Assembly (NCBI RefSeq): GCF_008728515.1
Contig: NC_044995.1
Span: forward strand, 16,704,127 to 16,768,126
Direction: 5' to 3'
DNA from: Papio anubis
Lineage: Eukaryota; Chordata; Mammalia; Primates; Cercopithecidae
Length of the DNA: 64,000 nucleotides
Numbering within the stretch: the stretch's first letter is position 1; every line of letters begins with the position of its first letter. Position numbers and translations under genes: made by a program. This document shows positions 46,513 to 57,508 of the stretch, in pieces. A model generated the notes under the pieces. That model worked only from the letters and a program-made list of their open reading frames with translations, did no database searches and was not told the DNA's origin.

Positions 46513-46800
46513 TTTTTGAGGTGGAGTTTCGCTCTTTCACCCAGACTGGAGTGAAGTGGCCTGATCTTGGCTCAGTGCAACCTCCACCTCCCAGGTTCAA
46601 GAGATTCTCCTGCCTCAGTCCCCCAAGTAGCTGGGATTACAGGTGTCTGCCACGATGCCCGGCTAGTTTTTTGTATTTTTAGTAGAAACGGGGTTTCACC
46701 ATGTTGGCCAGGCTGGTAGCCAACTCCTGACCTCAGGTGATCCACCCACCTCAACCTCCCAAAGTGCTGGGATTACAAGTGTGAGCCACTGTGCCTGGTC
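46513..46800 (-). repeat. AluS
   Basis: Antisense Alu ending GAGCCACTGTGCCTGGTC, inserted at the tail of an antisense L1 end. Confidence 0.93.
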
Positions 46801-47045
46801 TATTTATTTATTTCTAAAAATTTATTTCAAAAGTTTTTTGGGCAACAGGTGGTTTTTGCTTACATGAATAAGTTCTTTAGTGGTGATTTGTGAGATTTTG
46901 GTGCACCCGTCACTGGAGCAGTGTACACCGTACCCAATGTATAGTCTTTTATCCCTCACCCTCCTCCTGCCTTTTCCCCCAAGTCGCCAAAGCCCATTGT
47001 ATCATCCTTATCCTTTTGCATCCTCATAGCTTAGCTTCCGTGTTA
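46801..47045 (-). mobile_element. L1 3' end, 5' truncated
   Basis: Antisense 3' UTR: GGGCAACAGGTGGTTTTTGC, GTGGTGATTTGTGAGATTTT, CATCCTCATAGCTTAGC. Same L1 type as at 29.8 and 52.9 kb. Confidence 0.85.
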
Positions 47046-47449
47046 AACTTTTAGTTGGAGCTCTGAGAGGACTGTGCCCTATAGGAGTAGGTGTACCAGT
47101 CAGCACTTCAATCAACCAAACTCTGAATCTAATCAACTTAATCCCTGTTTAGATTAAAACAATAGACCCCACGTCTCACTGTCTGAAACGTTAATCCACT
47201 CTAGAAGCAGATATCTTTTGAGCATTAAATACGCATGTATTTTGCATATATTATGCATCATTAAATATGCAGACACAATGACTGTCTTCAATAAAAATTT
47301 AGCAGGCATTCCAGATTTCTTTTCACAAATCTACTTGTACTGATTAGATTTGTAAAATCTAATTGCATTCAATGGCCTCAAAACTCTGAAACCATCATTC
47401 TATCATTATTTTATCTAGTTGAGGAGATAACACACCCTCTTCTATAATA
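47046..47449. other. unclassified spacer
   Basis: AT-rich; nothing recognised. Confidence 0.35.
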
Positions 47450-48020
47450 AGAGTTAATATTTACTGGGTGTTTACTTTGTGTAAGGCACAGTTCTAAGGC
47501 TAAGGTTCTTTTCATATATTATTTCTTTTGATCTTCACAGAAACCCTGTCATGCAAGTCCTAATATTATCTCTAGTTTACAGATGAAAAATTTAAAGCAC
47601 AGATAATTTAAGCATCTTCTTGTTACTATTCATGGGCTAACAAGTGGCAAAATCAAGCTTTGAATCCAGCCAGCCTGACGCCAAAGTTTGTTTGTTTGTT
47701 TATTTGTTTTTTGAGACGGAGTCTTGCTCTGTTGCCCAGGCTGGAGTGCAGTGGCGTGATCACAGCTCACTGCAATCTCCATCTCCTGGGTTCAAGTGAT
47801 TCCTCTGCCTCAGCCTAACCAGTAGCTGGGACTACAGGCGCCCTTCACCACGCCAAGTTAATTTTTGTATTTTTAGTAGAGACAGGGTTTCACCATATTG
47901 GCCAGGATGGTCTCAAACCCCTGACCTCATGATCTGTCCGCCTTGGCCTCCCAAATTGCTGGGATTACAGGTGTGAGCCCCCGCACCCGGCTAAAGTTTG
48001 CGGTCTTTAACTGTAGTGGT
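47450..48020 (-). repeat. MIR interrupted by an Alu
   Basis: Reversed MIR (GTGTAAGGCACAGTTCTAAG, GTTTACAGATGAAAAATTTA, GCTTTGAATCCAGCCAG) broken by the Alu at 47706-47994 and resuming with GGTCTTTAACTG. Confidence 0.7.
47706..47994 (-). repeat. AluS
   Basis: Antisense Alu. Target repeat AAAGTTTG at about 47683 and 47993. Confidence 0.94.
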
Positions 48021-48365
48021 GTAATTGTTATCAGCCTCTCTTCTGAGCTCAAGACTTGTATATCTCATGTGCCTTAAATTACTACAGGTTTATAAAGTCA
48101 TGGCATCCTGTTAAGCCACGTTGTTGTTCTGTCTTGTTCTTATTGATGTGTGTCATGGTCTTTCCATTTAGAATTGCCAGTTACCTCTACACTCATAATT
48201 CACACTCCTATTAATGCCACTTATAGAAAGTGGCAATATGTTTGTCATGGGTGGGGTAGAGAAGAATTGATGAGTAGGAAGCTCCTTAGAAAAATGTTGC
48301 CTGGTGTCCAGATGTATGCTACGTGCATCAACATGTATTTAAAAAATGAACTAGTTTTCCCTTCT

Positions 48366-48745
48366 TGTTATGCTTTGAAGATGTTCTCCAAAGTTCATAT
48401 GTTGAAAAGTTAATCCCTAATGCAACAGTGTTGGGAGACGGGGTCTAATCAAAGGTGATTAAGTCATAAGAGCTCTGCAGGCTTGACTGGATTAATGTCA
48501 TTATCTCAGGATCTCGGGAGTGAGTTTGTTATAACAGCGAGTGTCTCTCTGTCTCTCTCTCTGTCTCTTTCTCTCTCTCCTTCCTTCTGTTCCTTCTGCC
48601 TTCTACCATGGGCTGATGCAGTAAGAAGGCCCTCCCCATATATAAGCCCCTTGACCTTGTACTTCCCAGCCTCCATAACTGTAAGGAGTAAGTTTCTTTT
48701 CATTATAAATTGTCCAGTCTGCAGTATTCATTATACTTTAGGATA
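48366..48745 (+). repeat. solo MST-class MaLR LTR
   Basis: GTTATGCTTTGAAGATG, TTCATATGTTGAAAAGTTAA, AGGTGATTAAGTCATAAGAG, TACTTCCCAGCCTCCATAAC follow the LTR order. A TC-rich tract at 48541-48598 has expanded inside it. Confidence 0.8.
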
Positions 48746-49905
48746 AGATATTTTAGGATAAGATATGCTAAGACGTTGTTTGTGGATGGAAATAAGTATG
48801 AGGAGTATCAATTTAAGGCAAATCACGTTGAAAGACAAAATTACGGCACATTTAGCTAAAGATCTAATTGGCTTTTATTCATAATTCATGAATGGCACAT
48901 CCTTCATTCTATGAAATACAATGAGAGCTCCCGGAAAAAGGAAACAGAAAAATAGGGAAAAAAGCTGATTGGTTCACGTCAGATTGCTTCCGGTTACTTT
49001 TTAAATAAGGGTTAAAGCATAGGCGACTTCCTTCTTACACTGACTCAGGTAAAGTGGGATCTCCTATTGTCAGGAAAAACTGATCTGGGGATTTTTCTGC
49101 CATCTTAAAGTTTCAGTTGGATAATGTGGCATTTAGCATGAGTGACTCTATTTTGGTTTGGTCTGGTCTGTTGGGTCTAGTATAGGAGCTCAGTCCAAAA
49201 CAATGGCCTTCTACAACTTTTGCTTGACAGTGTTATCAAATGATCTGTATGAGTTTCTTCCCTGTGAACCTTCCTATACGGAATATTGAAGAAAGATACA
49301 ACATCTGATTTAGCATTGAAATTCAAAAGCAATGCCCTGGGTGAGAGACTAAAGGGATTTGCAACAGAGGTGGCCCGGAATAACAAGTTTTCCTTCTGGA
49401 CTGAGACCAACAAGATAAATGTTCTCCCTTGGAGAGATGGTGTCACAGATTAGAATCCTGAAGCACAGCCTGAAACAGGGATTCTTGTTCAAGTCATTTA
49501 TTGAAAGAGAGCTTCTAGAAATAGAGAAGTGAGAAAACTGAAATACAGCAAAGGGAGTTGAGCTGGAATGTGGTCTCAGCTGGATGTAGCTTAGTCTAAT
49601 TCCAGGGAGAAGCCCTGGAGGGTAAACTGCACCTCAGAGTGGCTCTTTGAGGTTAGGGGGTGGTCTTTTGTACCCCCATGTCACCAAGTCATTGACTGCA
49701 TTCTGCCTTCTAGGTTTGTAACCGAGCCTGCATTATGACAATTGTGAGAGATTTGTTTTCCTTATTTTCCTGTCTTCCTCCATGCATGCTGGCTTTCACA
49801 TAGTCATTTTGGTAGAGGGAGTCACCAGTAATTGGCTAACTTCATATCCTAACTCCTGGGGCTACCCTCAGGGTTAATGAACTTGTTCTTTCAAAGAACA
49901 GTGGT
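48746..49905. other. spacer, possibly LTR-derived
   Basis: 48820-49215 (CTAATTGGCTTTTATTCATA, ATCTGGGGATTTTTCTGCC) looks like part of an old repeat whose name I cannot recall. No coding region recognised. Confidence 0.35.
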
Positions 49906-49910
49906 CCATG

Positions 49911-50516
49911 GGGCTGGGTATGGTGGTTCATGCCTGTAATCCCAGCACTCTGGGAGGCCAAAGCAGGAGGATCTCTTGAGCCCAGGAGTTTGAGACCAGC
50001 CTGGTCAACATGGTGAGATCCTGTCTCTACAAAATGTTTTTAAAATTAGCTGGGTGCCGGGCGCGGTGGCTCACGTCTGTAATCCCAGCACTTTGGGATG
50101 CTGAGGTGGATGGATCATAAGGTCAGGAAATCGAGACCAGCCTGGCCAACATGGTGAAACCCCATCTCTACTAAAAATACAAAAAAATTAGCTGGGCGTG
50201 GTGGCACGTGCCTGTAATCCCAGCTACTCAGGAGACTGAAGCGGGAGAATTGGTTGAACTGGGACTTGGAAGACAGAGGTTGCAGTGACCCAAGATCATG
50301 CTACTGCACTCCAGCCTGGGCTACAGACTGAGACTTTGTCTCAAAAAAAAAAAAAAAAAAAATTCACTGGGCATGGTGGTGCACGCCTCTAGTCCTAGCT
50401 ATTTGGGAGGCAGAGGCGAGACGATCACTTGAACCCAAGAGTTCAAGAATACAGTGAGCTATGATCATGCCACTGCACTCCAGCCTGGACAACAAAACAA
50501 GATCCTGTCTCAAAAA
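49911..50516 (+). repeat. AluJ split by a younger Alu
   Basis: Sense AluJ halves 49911-50055 and 50362-50516 with an AluS between them. Confidence 0.9.
50057..50361 (+). repeat. AluS nested in AluJ
   Basis: Complete sense Alu starting GCCGGGCGCGGTGGCTCACG with an A tail at 50343-50361. Confidence 0.94.
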
Positions 50517-51720
50517 CAAACGAAAAGGAACCTGATTCTTAGGTCGCACAGACCTCCTTGATGGCATCCAGAAGTTTGACCAGGCCCAAAGTTGCAATCA
50601 GTTTTGATTATTAGGGGATCTCGCCTCCCACACTTCCTCATAAAAACCCCGTTATGTTCACAGGCAGGACAGATCTGAGAGACTTTGTCTCCTGCCCTCT
50701 CACTTTGGCCAAATGGGACAATCCTTTCTCTACTCCTGAGCACTGAAGTGTCAGTGTTTGGCTGACTGCACGTTGGGAATGTGAACCTAAATTTTGGGGT
50801 TCTACAACAAGTTGGGGGAAGTGAGGGGGAGCTTCACCTCTGAAGTGAAGTGACTTCTGTTTGACCAAGGACAATTCTCCAGAGTAGGGGGAGCCAGCAT
50901 CTCCCAACTGCATCTGAGGGATTAGTGCCCTGATGGGTAAGAAGATCTGGGAGGGAAGTTAATAGCATGCACTACAGATGCAGGACACAGAGCTCAGGAA
51001 GGCGTGAGAAACAGTAAGGAGGACTTTCTTCCTTCTCCCCTTGAACAGAGTCCCAGGGACATGAAATATAAGGGATTTCTGGGCAAAATAGAGGGTAATT
51101 TGAGAGAAAGTCTCATGGGCAGGCCCCCAAATTCAGATTGAAAATAGAATTTCTGTAGAATTCTCTGGAATGTTTGGGCTTGGGGAAGTCAAAAGGAATG
51201 CAGTACATTGTATTTAGAAAATATCAGGACATAAGGATTCGCTCAAATTTCCTATGGATCTGAGAATACATTTGAGGGATTATTATATCCATCATTGACC
51301 CACAAAGAATAGCTTTGAGCTTTCATGCATACTCAAAACGAGACCCTTTAGGAACGAGGTTATACGCGTCAGAGACATTTTCAGGCTCTAGCCGTCAAGG
51401 GCAAGAGGATGAATACATTTCTATTGGGTCTTCCTTTCCTGGGAACTGAATGAGAAACTGTGTCATCTTCCAGAGTAAAGGCATCAGCTAAGACAATCCA
51501 CCAAGAGGCCATCAGCAGCTGAGGTTAGAGCAGACCTACCCTTTCTCTGGGTTTCCTGTAGTTATGTCCGTTGCATAGGTTGTAAAATTCAGCATCGTGG
51601 AGAGAAGAGGGTGGATAAAGCTCAGATACGAAATTCTAATCTGGACAAGAAAACAATTAATGCCATTCAATTTATTTTATTAACAAAAGACACGTACATG
51701 TTCTTTTTTAAAGAATAAAA
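50517..51720. other. unclassified spacer
   Basis: No gene recognised. 51367-51475 shares words with the right arm of the inverted duplication and its flank at 55445-55520 (CAGAGACATTTTCAG, then GAAACTGTGT), suggesting an old paralogous block. Confidence 0.4.
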
Positions 51721-51724
51721 AATC

Positions 51725-51905
51725 AACTTATTTAATTTCATAACATAACTAAGAGGTAGTTGGTATTATTCCCATTTTACAGACGAGGAATTAGCACAGA
51801 TATGTCAGGAAATAACTTGCTAATAAGGACACATTGCAGAAGATGACCTGGAGCTGCACCCAGGCAGTGTGTCTCCAGAGCCTGGGCTGTTAACCAGAAA
51901 ACTAT
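51725..51905 (-). repeat. MIR
   Basis: Reversed MIR: GGTATTATTCCCATTTTACA, GACGAGGAATTAGCACAG, GAGCCTGGGCTGTTAACC. Confidence 0.65.
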
Positions 51906-52094
51906 ATTGCCTGTTGTGACAAAATAAAAAATAAAGATTTGGTCTTTGTCTAGGTTCTTGGCACACAACTCCAAAATGCTTGGATTCTCCAGAGTAAGGA
52001 GTGTCTTTTGCATGCAAATGAGATGAGTAGTGGCTGGGGGCCCCTAGGTAGCTTCAGGATGAGGGTTGGTCACTGGAAAGACCAAGACATGATT

Positions 52095-52570
52095 AGAGGG
52101 TTGGAATTTTTAGCTCCACCCCGACCTCCAGGGAGGCAAGAGGGACTGTAGATTGAGCTAATCACTCACGATCAATGATTTAATCAATTATGCCTAAGGA
52201 ATAAAACCTGTCAGTGAGTTTCCAGGTGAGCTAACACTTTAAGGTGCTGGGAGCATGGCACACTCAGGGCCTGAGAGTTCTGCACCATCCACTCCCGCCC
52301 CCCATTTCTTGCTCTATACATCTCTTTCATTGGGCTGTCCTAAGTCGTATCCTTTATAATAAACCAACAAATCTAACTAGTGTTTTCTGAGTTCCGCAAC
52401 CATTTTAGCAAATTATTCAACCTTTGGAGAGGGTCGTGGGAACTCCCCAACTTATATAGCCAGTTGGTCAGAAGTGCAGGTGGCAGTTGAGACCTTGTGA
52501 CTGGCACCTGAAGTGGCGGCAATCATATGGGTCTGAGCCCTTTAACTTGTGAGGCCTGATGCTGCTACTG
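52095..52570 (+). repeat. endogenous retrovirus LTR (sense)
   Basis: LTR layout: TTAGCTCCACCCCGACCTCC, TTTAATCAATTATGCC, CTCTATACATCTCTTTCATT, a poly(A) signal in TATAATAAACC (about 52352), TCTGAGTTC and GTCGTGGGAACTCCC. I recall the order from primate LTRs but not the family name. No retroviral gene is next to it. Confidence 0.6.
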
Positions 52571-52574
52571 TTGT

Positions 52575-52875
52575 CTGCTGGTCAGTTCAGGTTCTTGACT
52601 TCACCGCACAAAAGAATTTGAAAGCCCAGTGCAGAGTAAAAGTAGGCAAAGGGGTTTACCGCAGAGCGAAAGTGCACTCTGAAAGCTGGGTCAGAGGCGG
52701 CAGCTTGAGAATGAGACAGCCCAGACTGGCGATTGGCGCTGGGAAACTCCCTTTGTGGGAGTCTGCCATAATTATTCATGAGGGCGTGGAAAGGGGTATT
52801 GCTGTTAAGCGTGCTATGGGTGGTCTCCTAGATGCGCATGTGCTATTGCTGTACATAGGAGTACATACATCACAT
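52575..52875 (-). repeat. LTR-like fragment (antisense)
   Basis: GGTTCTTGACTTCACCGCAC, AAAGAATTTGAAAGCCCAG and ATAATTATTCATGAGGGCG resemble the reversed end of a class I retroviral LTR. Weakly supported. The 119-codon frame 52549-52908 runs through it and is not a gene. Confidence 0.4.
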
Positions 52876-52884
52876 GTCTTACGG

Positions 52885-53702
52885 GTATTTTATTTTATTC
52901 ATTTTTAGAATGTTTTCTAAATTTCAATAGTTTTGGGGGTACACATGGTTTTTGGTTACATAGATGAAATCTTTAGTGGTGAATTCTGAGATTTTAGTGC
53001 ACCCATTACTCAAGCAGTGTACACTGTACTCAATATGTCGTCTTTGCAGTCTTTTTTTTTTGAGACGGAGTCTTGCTCTGTTGCCCAGGCTGGAGTGCGG
53101 TGGCACGATCTCAGCTTACTTCGATCTCTGCCTCCCGGGTTCAAGTGATTCTCCCGCCTCAGTCTCCTGAGTAGCTGGGACTACAGGCGCCCACCACCAC
53201 GCCCGGCTAATTTTTGTATTTTTTTTTTAAGTAGAGATTGGGTTTCACATGTTAGCTAGGCTGGTCTCGAACTGCTGACCTCAGGTGACCTGACTGCCTC
53301 GGCCTCCCAGTGCTGGGATTGCAGGCGTGAACCACCCCCCCACCAGCCCAATACGTAGTCTTTTATCCCTCACCCCTCTCCCAACTTCTCCATCCCCTGA
53401 GATCCCAAAGTCCATTATATCACTATGTATGCCTTTGTGTACCCATAGCTTAGCTCCTACTTATAAGCGAGAACATGCAATATTTGATTTTCCGTTCCTG
53501 AGTTACTTCACTTAGAATAATGACCTCCAGCTCTATCCAAGTTGCTGCAAAAAACATGATTTCGTTCCTTCTTATGGCTGAATAGCATTCGATGGTGCAT
53601 ATATACCACATTATCTTTATTCACTCGTTGGTCAACGGACGCATAGGTTGGTTCTGTATCTTCGCAATTTCAAATTGTACTGTTGTAAACATGCATTCCA
53701 TA
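52885..53702 (-). mobile_element. L1 3' end with nested Alu
   Basis: Antisense L1 3' UTR and ORF2 tail, split by an Alu at 53051-53341; ends at GTAAACATGCATTCC where the next Alu starts. Confidence 0.88.
53051..53341 (-). repeat. AluS
   Basis: Antisense Alu with an expanded T run in its linker (53221-53229) and a C run near its 5' end (53334-53342). Confidence 0.92.
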
Positions 53703-53703
53703 T

Positions 53704-53949
53704 GCAGTGGCCGGATCTCAGCTCACTGCAAGCTCCGCCTCCCGGGTTCCCGCCATTCTCCTGCCTCACCCCCCGAGTAGCTGGGACTACAGGCGCCCGC
53801 CACCTCGCCCGGCTAGTTTTTTGTGCTTTTTAGTAGAGACGGGGTTTCACCGTGTTAGCCAGGATGGTCTCGATCTCCTGATCTCGTGAACCGCCCGTCT
53901 CGGCCTCCCAAAGTGCTGAGATTACAGGCTTGAGCCACCGCTCCCGGCC
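53704..53949 (-). repeat. AluY lacking its 3' end
   Basis: Antisense young Alu with GCAGTGGCCGGATCTCAGC (monkey mark). Its T tail and first bases are absent, so the junction with the L1 at 53703 is not a normal insertion. Confidence 0.92.
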
Positions 53950-53957
53950 CCCCCTTC

Positions 53958-54178
53958 CTTTTTTTTTTTTTTTTTTTGAGGGAAGTCTGACTCTGTCGCG
54001 AAGGCTGGAGTGCAGAGTGGCGTGATCTCTGCTCACCGCAAATTTCCGCCTCTAGGTTCAAGCGATTCTCCTACCTCAGCCTCCTGAATAGCTGGGATTA
54101 CAGGTGCACGCCGACATACTCAACTAATTTTTGCATTTTTGGTAGAGAAAAGGTTTCGCCCTGTTGGCCAGGCTGGTC
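53958..54178 (-). repeat. Alu lacking its 5' end
   Basis: Antisense Alu, rather diverged, cut after GGCCAGGCTGGT exactly where the inverted duplication begins. Confidence 0.9.
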
Positions 54179-54595
54179 AAAATGTCGCTGATGCATCCTC
54201 TTCCACCGCTAGAGGGCAGCATCCTGAGAATCCGTTTCCAAAGGACTGGAATTGCGTTTTTAGAGGTCACAGACCTTATTGGTAAACAAATAAATGCTAT
54301 GGACTCCTAATTTTTAGGGCATTTTCTCATGTTTACGGGTTCTTCTATATTCAGAATTTTAAAATATCATTCTCACCAGGAATTGGAACTTACTGAGAAA
54401 GAAGGGAGTGAAAGAATTTCTGAGCCAGTGGGAAGCCTGGCCATGTAGTGCAGTGTAATGAAAACCAGGATTCCAGGGGCAAAGGAGGGTAAGTGCTGCT
54501 CCTGCAGCGGGGAGTAATTAAAAGAGGACAATCGCTACCTTAGGTGGAAGGTTGGTGAGTTTAGCCCATGCGATAATATGTGTGCTTTTCTTTTG
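54179..54595 (+). repeat. inverted duplication, left arm
   Basis: 417 bases that match the reverse complement of 55047-55464 nearly end to end, at what looks like roughly 85-90 percent identity by eye. Anchor words: CTGATGCATCCTCTTCCACC (left) against its reverse near 55435-55455, and ATGCTATGGACTCCTAATTT (54294) against AAATTAGGAGTCCATAGCAT (55331). No known repeat recognised inside. Confidence 0.93.
54206..54219 (+). promoter_or_regulatory. CTCF-like motif, left arm
   Basis: CCGCTAGAGGGCAG fits the CTCF core CCASYAGRKGGCRS at 13 of 14 positions (G for A at position 3). Occupancy cannot be read from sequence. Confidence 0.5.
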
Positions 54596-55046
54596 CGGTT
54601 AGGGGTTGAGCCGCAAAATGCTTCAAACTTCAATTTAAGAAGAAAAAGGTGAGAACACTTGGGACATTATTTTCCTTGGTAACTAATTCTGTTTTCCTAA
54701 CCCCGATTTGATTTTTTTGGTTACGTAGTATTTGGCTTCCCCTAGTGGCTTCTCAAGACATATCGGGCCAATTTTCACTAGATTTCCACTGTGACATTAT
54801 GTTGTCCATGTAATAGTTCAACAATCAGACTCAGATTTGCCTAACATGAAACTTCATTGCTGTATCTGACATTAAATTCTGATTCTTCTCAAATATAACC
54901 TACCTTCTTCTCAAGATAACATATACTTGGCCCTTTCTGGAAAAGAAAATGTTCTTTCCAGAGAATTCTTGATTTAAAAAAATCCATACGAGACTGGGCG
55001 GGGTGGTTCATGCCTGTAATCCCAGCACTTCGGGAGGCTGAGACCC
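54596..55046. other. spacer of the inverted duplication
   Basis: 451 bases. The first 390 are unclassified. It ends in a 5' Alu stub in sense orientation (54990-55040: TGGGCGGGGTGGTTCATGCC to CGGGAGGCTGAGA) that stops where the right arm begins. Confidence 0.8.
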
Positions 55047-55464
55047 CAAAAGAGAAACACACATATTATCTCATGGGCTAAACTCACCAACTTTTCACCT
55101 AAGGTAGTGATTGACCTCTTGTAATTGACCCCCGCTTTAGGAACAGCATTTACTCTCATTTCCCCCCTGGGGTCCCAGTTTTCATTACACTGCAGTGCAT
55201 GGCCAGGTTCCCTACTGACTCAGAAATTCTTTCACTCCCTTCTTTTTCAGTAAGTTCCAATTCCTGGTGAGAATGATATTTTAAAATTCCGAATATAGAA
55301 GAACCTGTAAACATGAGAAAATACTCTAAAAATTAGGAGTCCATAGCATTTATTTGTTTACCAATAGGGTCTGTGACCTCTAAAAACTCAATTCCAGCCC
55401 TTTGGAAACGGAGTCTTAGGATGCTGCCCTCTAGCGGTGGAAGAGGATGCATCAGAGACATTTT
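55047..55464 (-). repeat. inverted duplication, right arm
   Basis: Reverse-complement partner of 54179-54595. Both arms are within one base of the same length, with mostly substitutions between them. Confidence 0.93.
55424..55437 (-). promoter_or_regulatory. CTCF-like motif, right arm
   Basis: CTGCCCTCTAGCGG is the exact reverse complement of the left-arm motif, so the pair point towards each other across about 1.2 kb. Confidence 0.5.
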
Positions 55465-55574
55465 CAGTCTCCATCCATTTCCAGCTTTGGGAAAGAAACT
55501 GTGTTCCATATTTAATAGGACAGACTTTCTGTCCAGTGATGCCTCTGTAAGGCATAAAGTTGTCTTATAATTAT

Positions 55575-55960
55575 TTCTTACTTAGACTATGTCTTTGTCA
55601 ATTCGGGTTGTTACAACATCATATCACAGACTCAGTGTCTTATAAACAACAGAAATTTACTTCTCGCAGTTCTGGAGGCTGGAGGTCTGAGATCTAGGTG
55701 CCGGCGTGGCTGGGTTCTGCTGAAAGGTCTCTTCCAGGTCGCGGGCTGCTGATTCCTTGTAGTATCCTCACATGGTAGAGAGAGGGCGAGAGAGCTCCCT
55801 GGGGTACTTTTTAGAAGGGCACTAATCCCTTTCATGAGGGCCCCACCCTCATGAGCTAATCACCACCCTAAGACCCTACCTCTTAATACCATTACGTTGC
55901 GTGGGCGGGGGGGGGGTTGTGATTTCAACATAAATTTGGGGGGACACAAGCATTCTGTTT
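55575..55960 (-). repeat. MLT1-like MaLR LTR
   Basis: Reversed LTR: AAACAACAGAAATTTACTTC, GTTCTGGAGGCTGGAGGTCT, TCCTCACATGGTAGAGAGAG, AAATTTGGGGGGACACAAGC. A G run lies at 55904-55914. Confidence 0.7.
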
Positions 55961-56499
55961 ATTGCAAACCATTGCCATATCTTAGATATTCATCTTATGA
56001 GCTGAGACGTTAAACGAGGGAGTGAATGAAGCTGAGCTTTTATTACAATAATTAAACGGGAACCTGGGAAGTCCAATCAAGCTGTAAGTGCCCACTTCTT
56101 TTACCTGAAAAGCCAGTCCTGATTTCCTCATTTAAGTCTGCTCAGATGACCAAGAGATACATGGGTCTTTATTGATCCCAAAGCATCTAGCACAGTCGAT
56201 GTGTCTGTAGAAATTAGGAGAAAACTTTTTCCAAATACTTCCTGAATGTCTTCTGACGTCCACATCCTAGTCCTAGTCCCATAAATACTATTTGCTTGAG
56301 AAAATCCATGTGATAATCTTGAGGCAAGACAGGTAGTCAAGGAAGTGACCATGTTCTTGGGATGCAGCAACCTTGGTGGCCATACAATCAACACAGTAAG
56401 CCTCAGCATTCACGTTGTAATAGAGCTCATTCAAGCAAAGCTCTCTTCAGTAGAGGATTTCCTTCCCAGAGAGAACGTGCATTTTTATTTTACCTGTCC
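55961..56499. other. unclassified spacer
   Basis: No gene recognised; part may belong to the following LTR. Frame 56128-56409 (minus) is unremarkable. Confidence 0.35.
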
Positions 56500-56875
56500 T
56501 CAAGCAGACCTGTTGCTCATTATAATAGTAAAAAACACATCTCTGGGTGGAGATTTAAGATGCTAATGAGACACGTGATGTATGAACAAGCATGTACAGC
56601 TACTGTGCATGTGCACCCAGAGGACCACCCAGAACATGCTTATTAGTAACATCTTTTCCCACCTCCTTATGCATAATAATGTAAGCCTCCCAGAAACGAG
56701 GTTTCTCCAGCAGTACCCAATGCTATCTCATCCTCATGAACAACCCCCTCTGATTTCTCTCTCTTAGGGTGCACTGTCTATTCTGCACTTAACTTTCAAA
56801 GTATTCTTTTCTTTTGCAATAAATTACTCTATGCTGCATCTCTTTTGCTGTGTGTCTCTTGTTTAAATTCTTTTT
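56500..56875 (+). repeat. class I-like LTR, split
   Basis: LTR-like sequence with TATGCATAATAATGTAAGCC, a poly(A) signal in TTGCAATAAATTACTC (about 56815-56830) and CTTTTGCTGTGTGTCTCTTG. It is cut by an L1/Alu complex; AAACTAAGAAGACAAGAAC at about 58184-58204 continues it. TCTTGTTTAAATTCTTTT repeats at 56858 and about 58167. Confidence 0.6.
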
Positions 56876-57170
56876 TCTTTTCTTTTTTTTTTTTTTTTTT
56901 TGAGGCGGAGTCTCGCTCTGTCGCCCAGGCTGGAGTGCAGTGGCCGGATCTCGGCTCACTGCAAGCTCCGCCTCCCGGGTTCACGCCATTCTGCCGCCCA
57001 GCCTCCGAGTATTGGACTACACCACCACACCTGGCTGTTTTTTTGTATTTTTAGTAGAGATCGGGTTTCACCATGTTAGCCAGGATGGTCTCAATCTCCT
57101 AACTCAGATCCGCTTCTGTCTCGGCCTCCCAAAGTGTTGTTGATTACAGGTTTGAGCCATCAGCTACCGG
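56876..57170 (-). repeat. young AluY, indel-riddled
   Basis: Antisense AluY with the monkey CCGG mark but several lost and altered blocks (56990-57030, 57095-57115) and an aberrant 5' end, CAGCTACCGGGC. Confidence 0.9.
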
Positions 57171-57196
57171 GCTAAAATTTCTTTTTCTTAAATCAA

Positions 57197-57508
57197 CTTT
57201 TTTTTTTTTTTTTTTTTTTGAGACGGAGTCTCGCTTTCTCTGTAGCCCAGGCTGAGTGCAGCAGTGGCCGGGATCTCAGCTCCACTGCAAGCCCGCCTCG
57301 GGTTTACCATTCTCCTGCCTCAGCCTCCCCGAAAGTAGCTGGGACTACAGGCGCCCGCCACCTCGCCCGGCTAGTTTTTTGTATTTTTTAGTAGAGACGG
57401 GGTTTCACTGGGTTAGCCAGGATGGTCTCGATCTCCTGACCTCGTGATCCGCCCGCCTTGGCCTCCCAAAGTGCTGGGATTACAGGCGTGAGCCACCGTG
57501 CCCGGCCA
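57197..57508 (-). repeat. young AluY, indel-riddled first half
   Basis: Antisense AluY. Target repeat AAATCAACTTTT occurs at about 57190 and 57509. Its first 130 bases contain many single-base gains and losses; the rest is near consensus. Confidence 0.93.
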
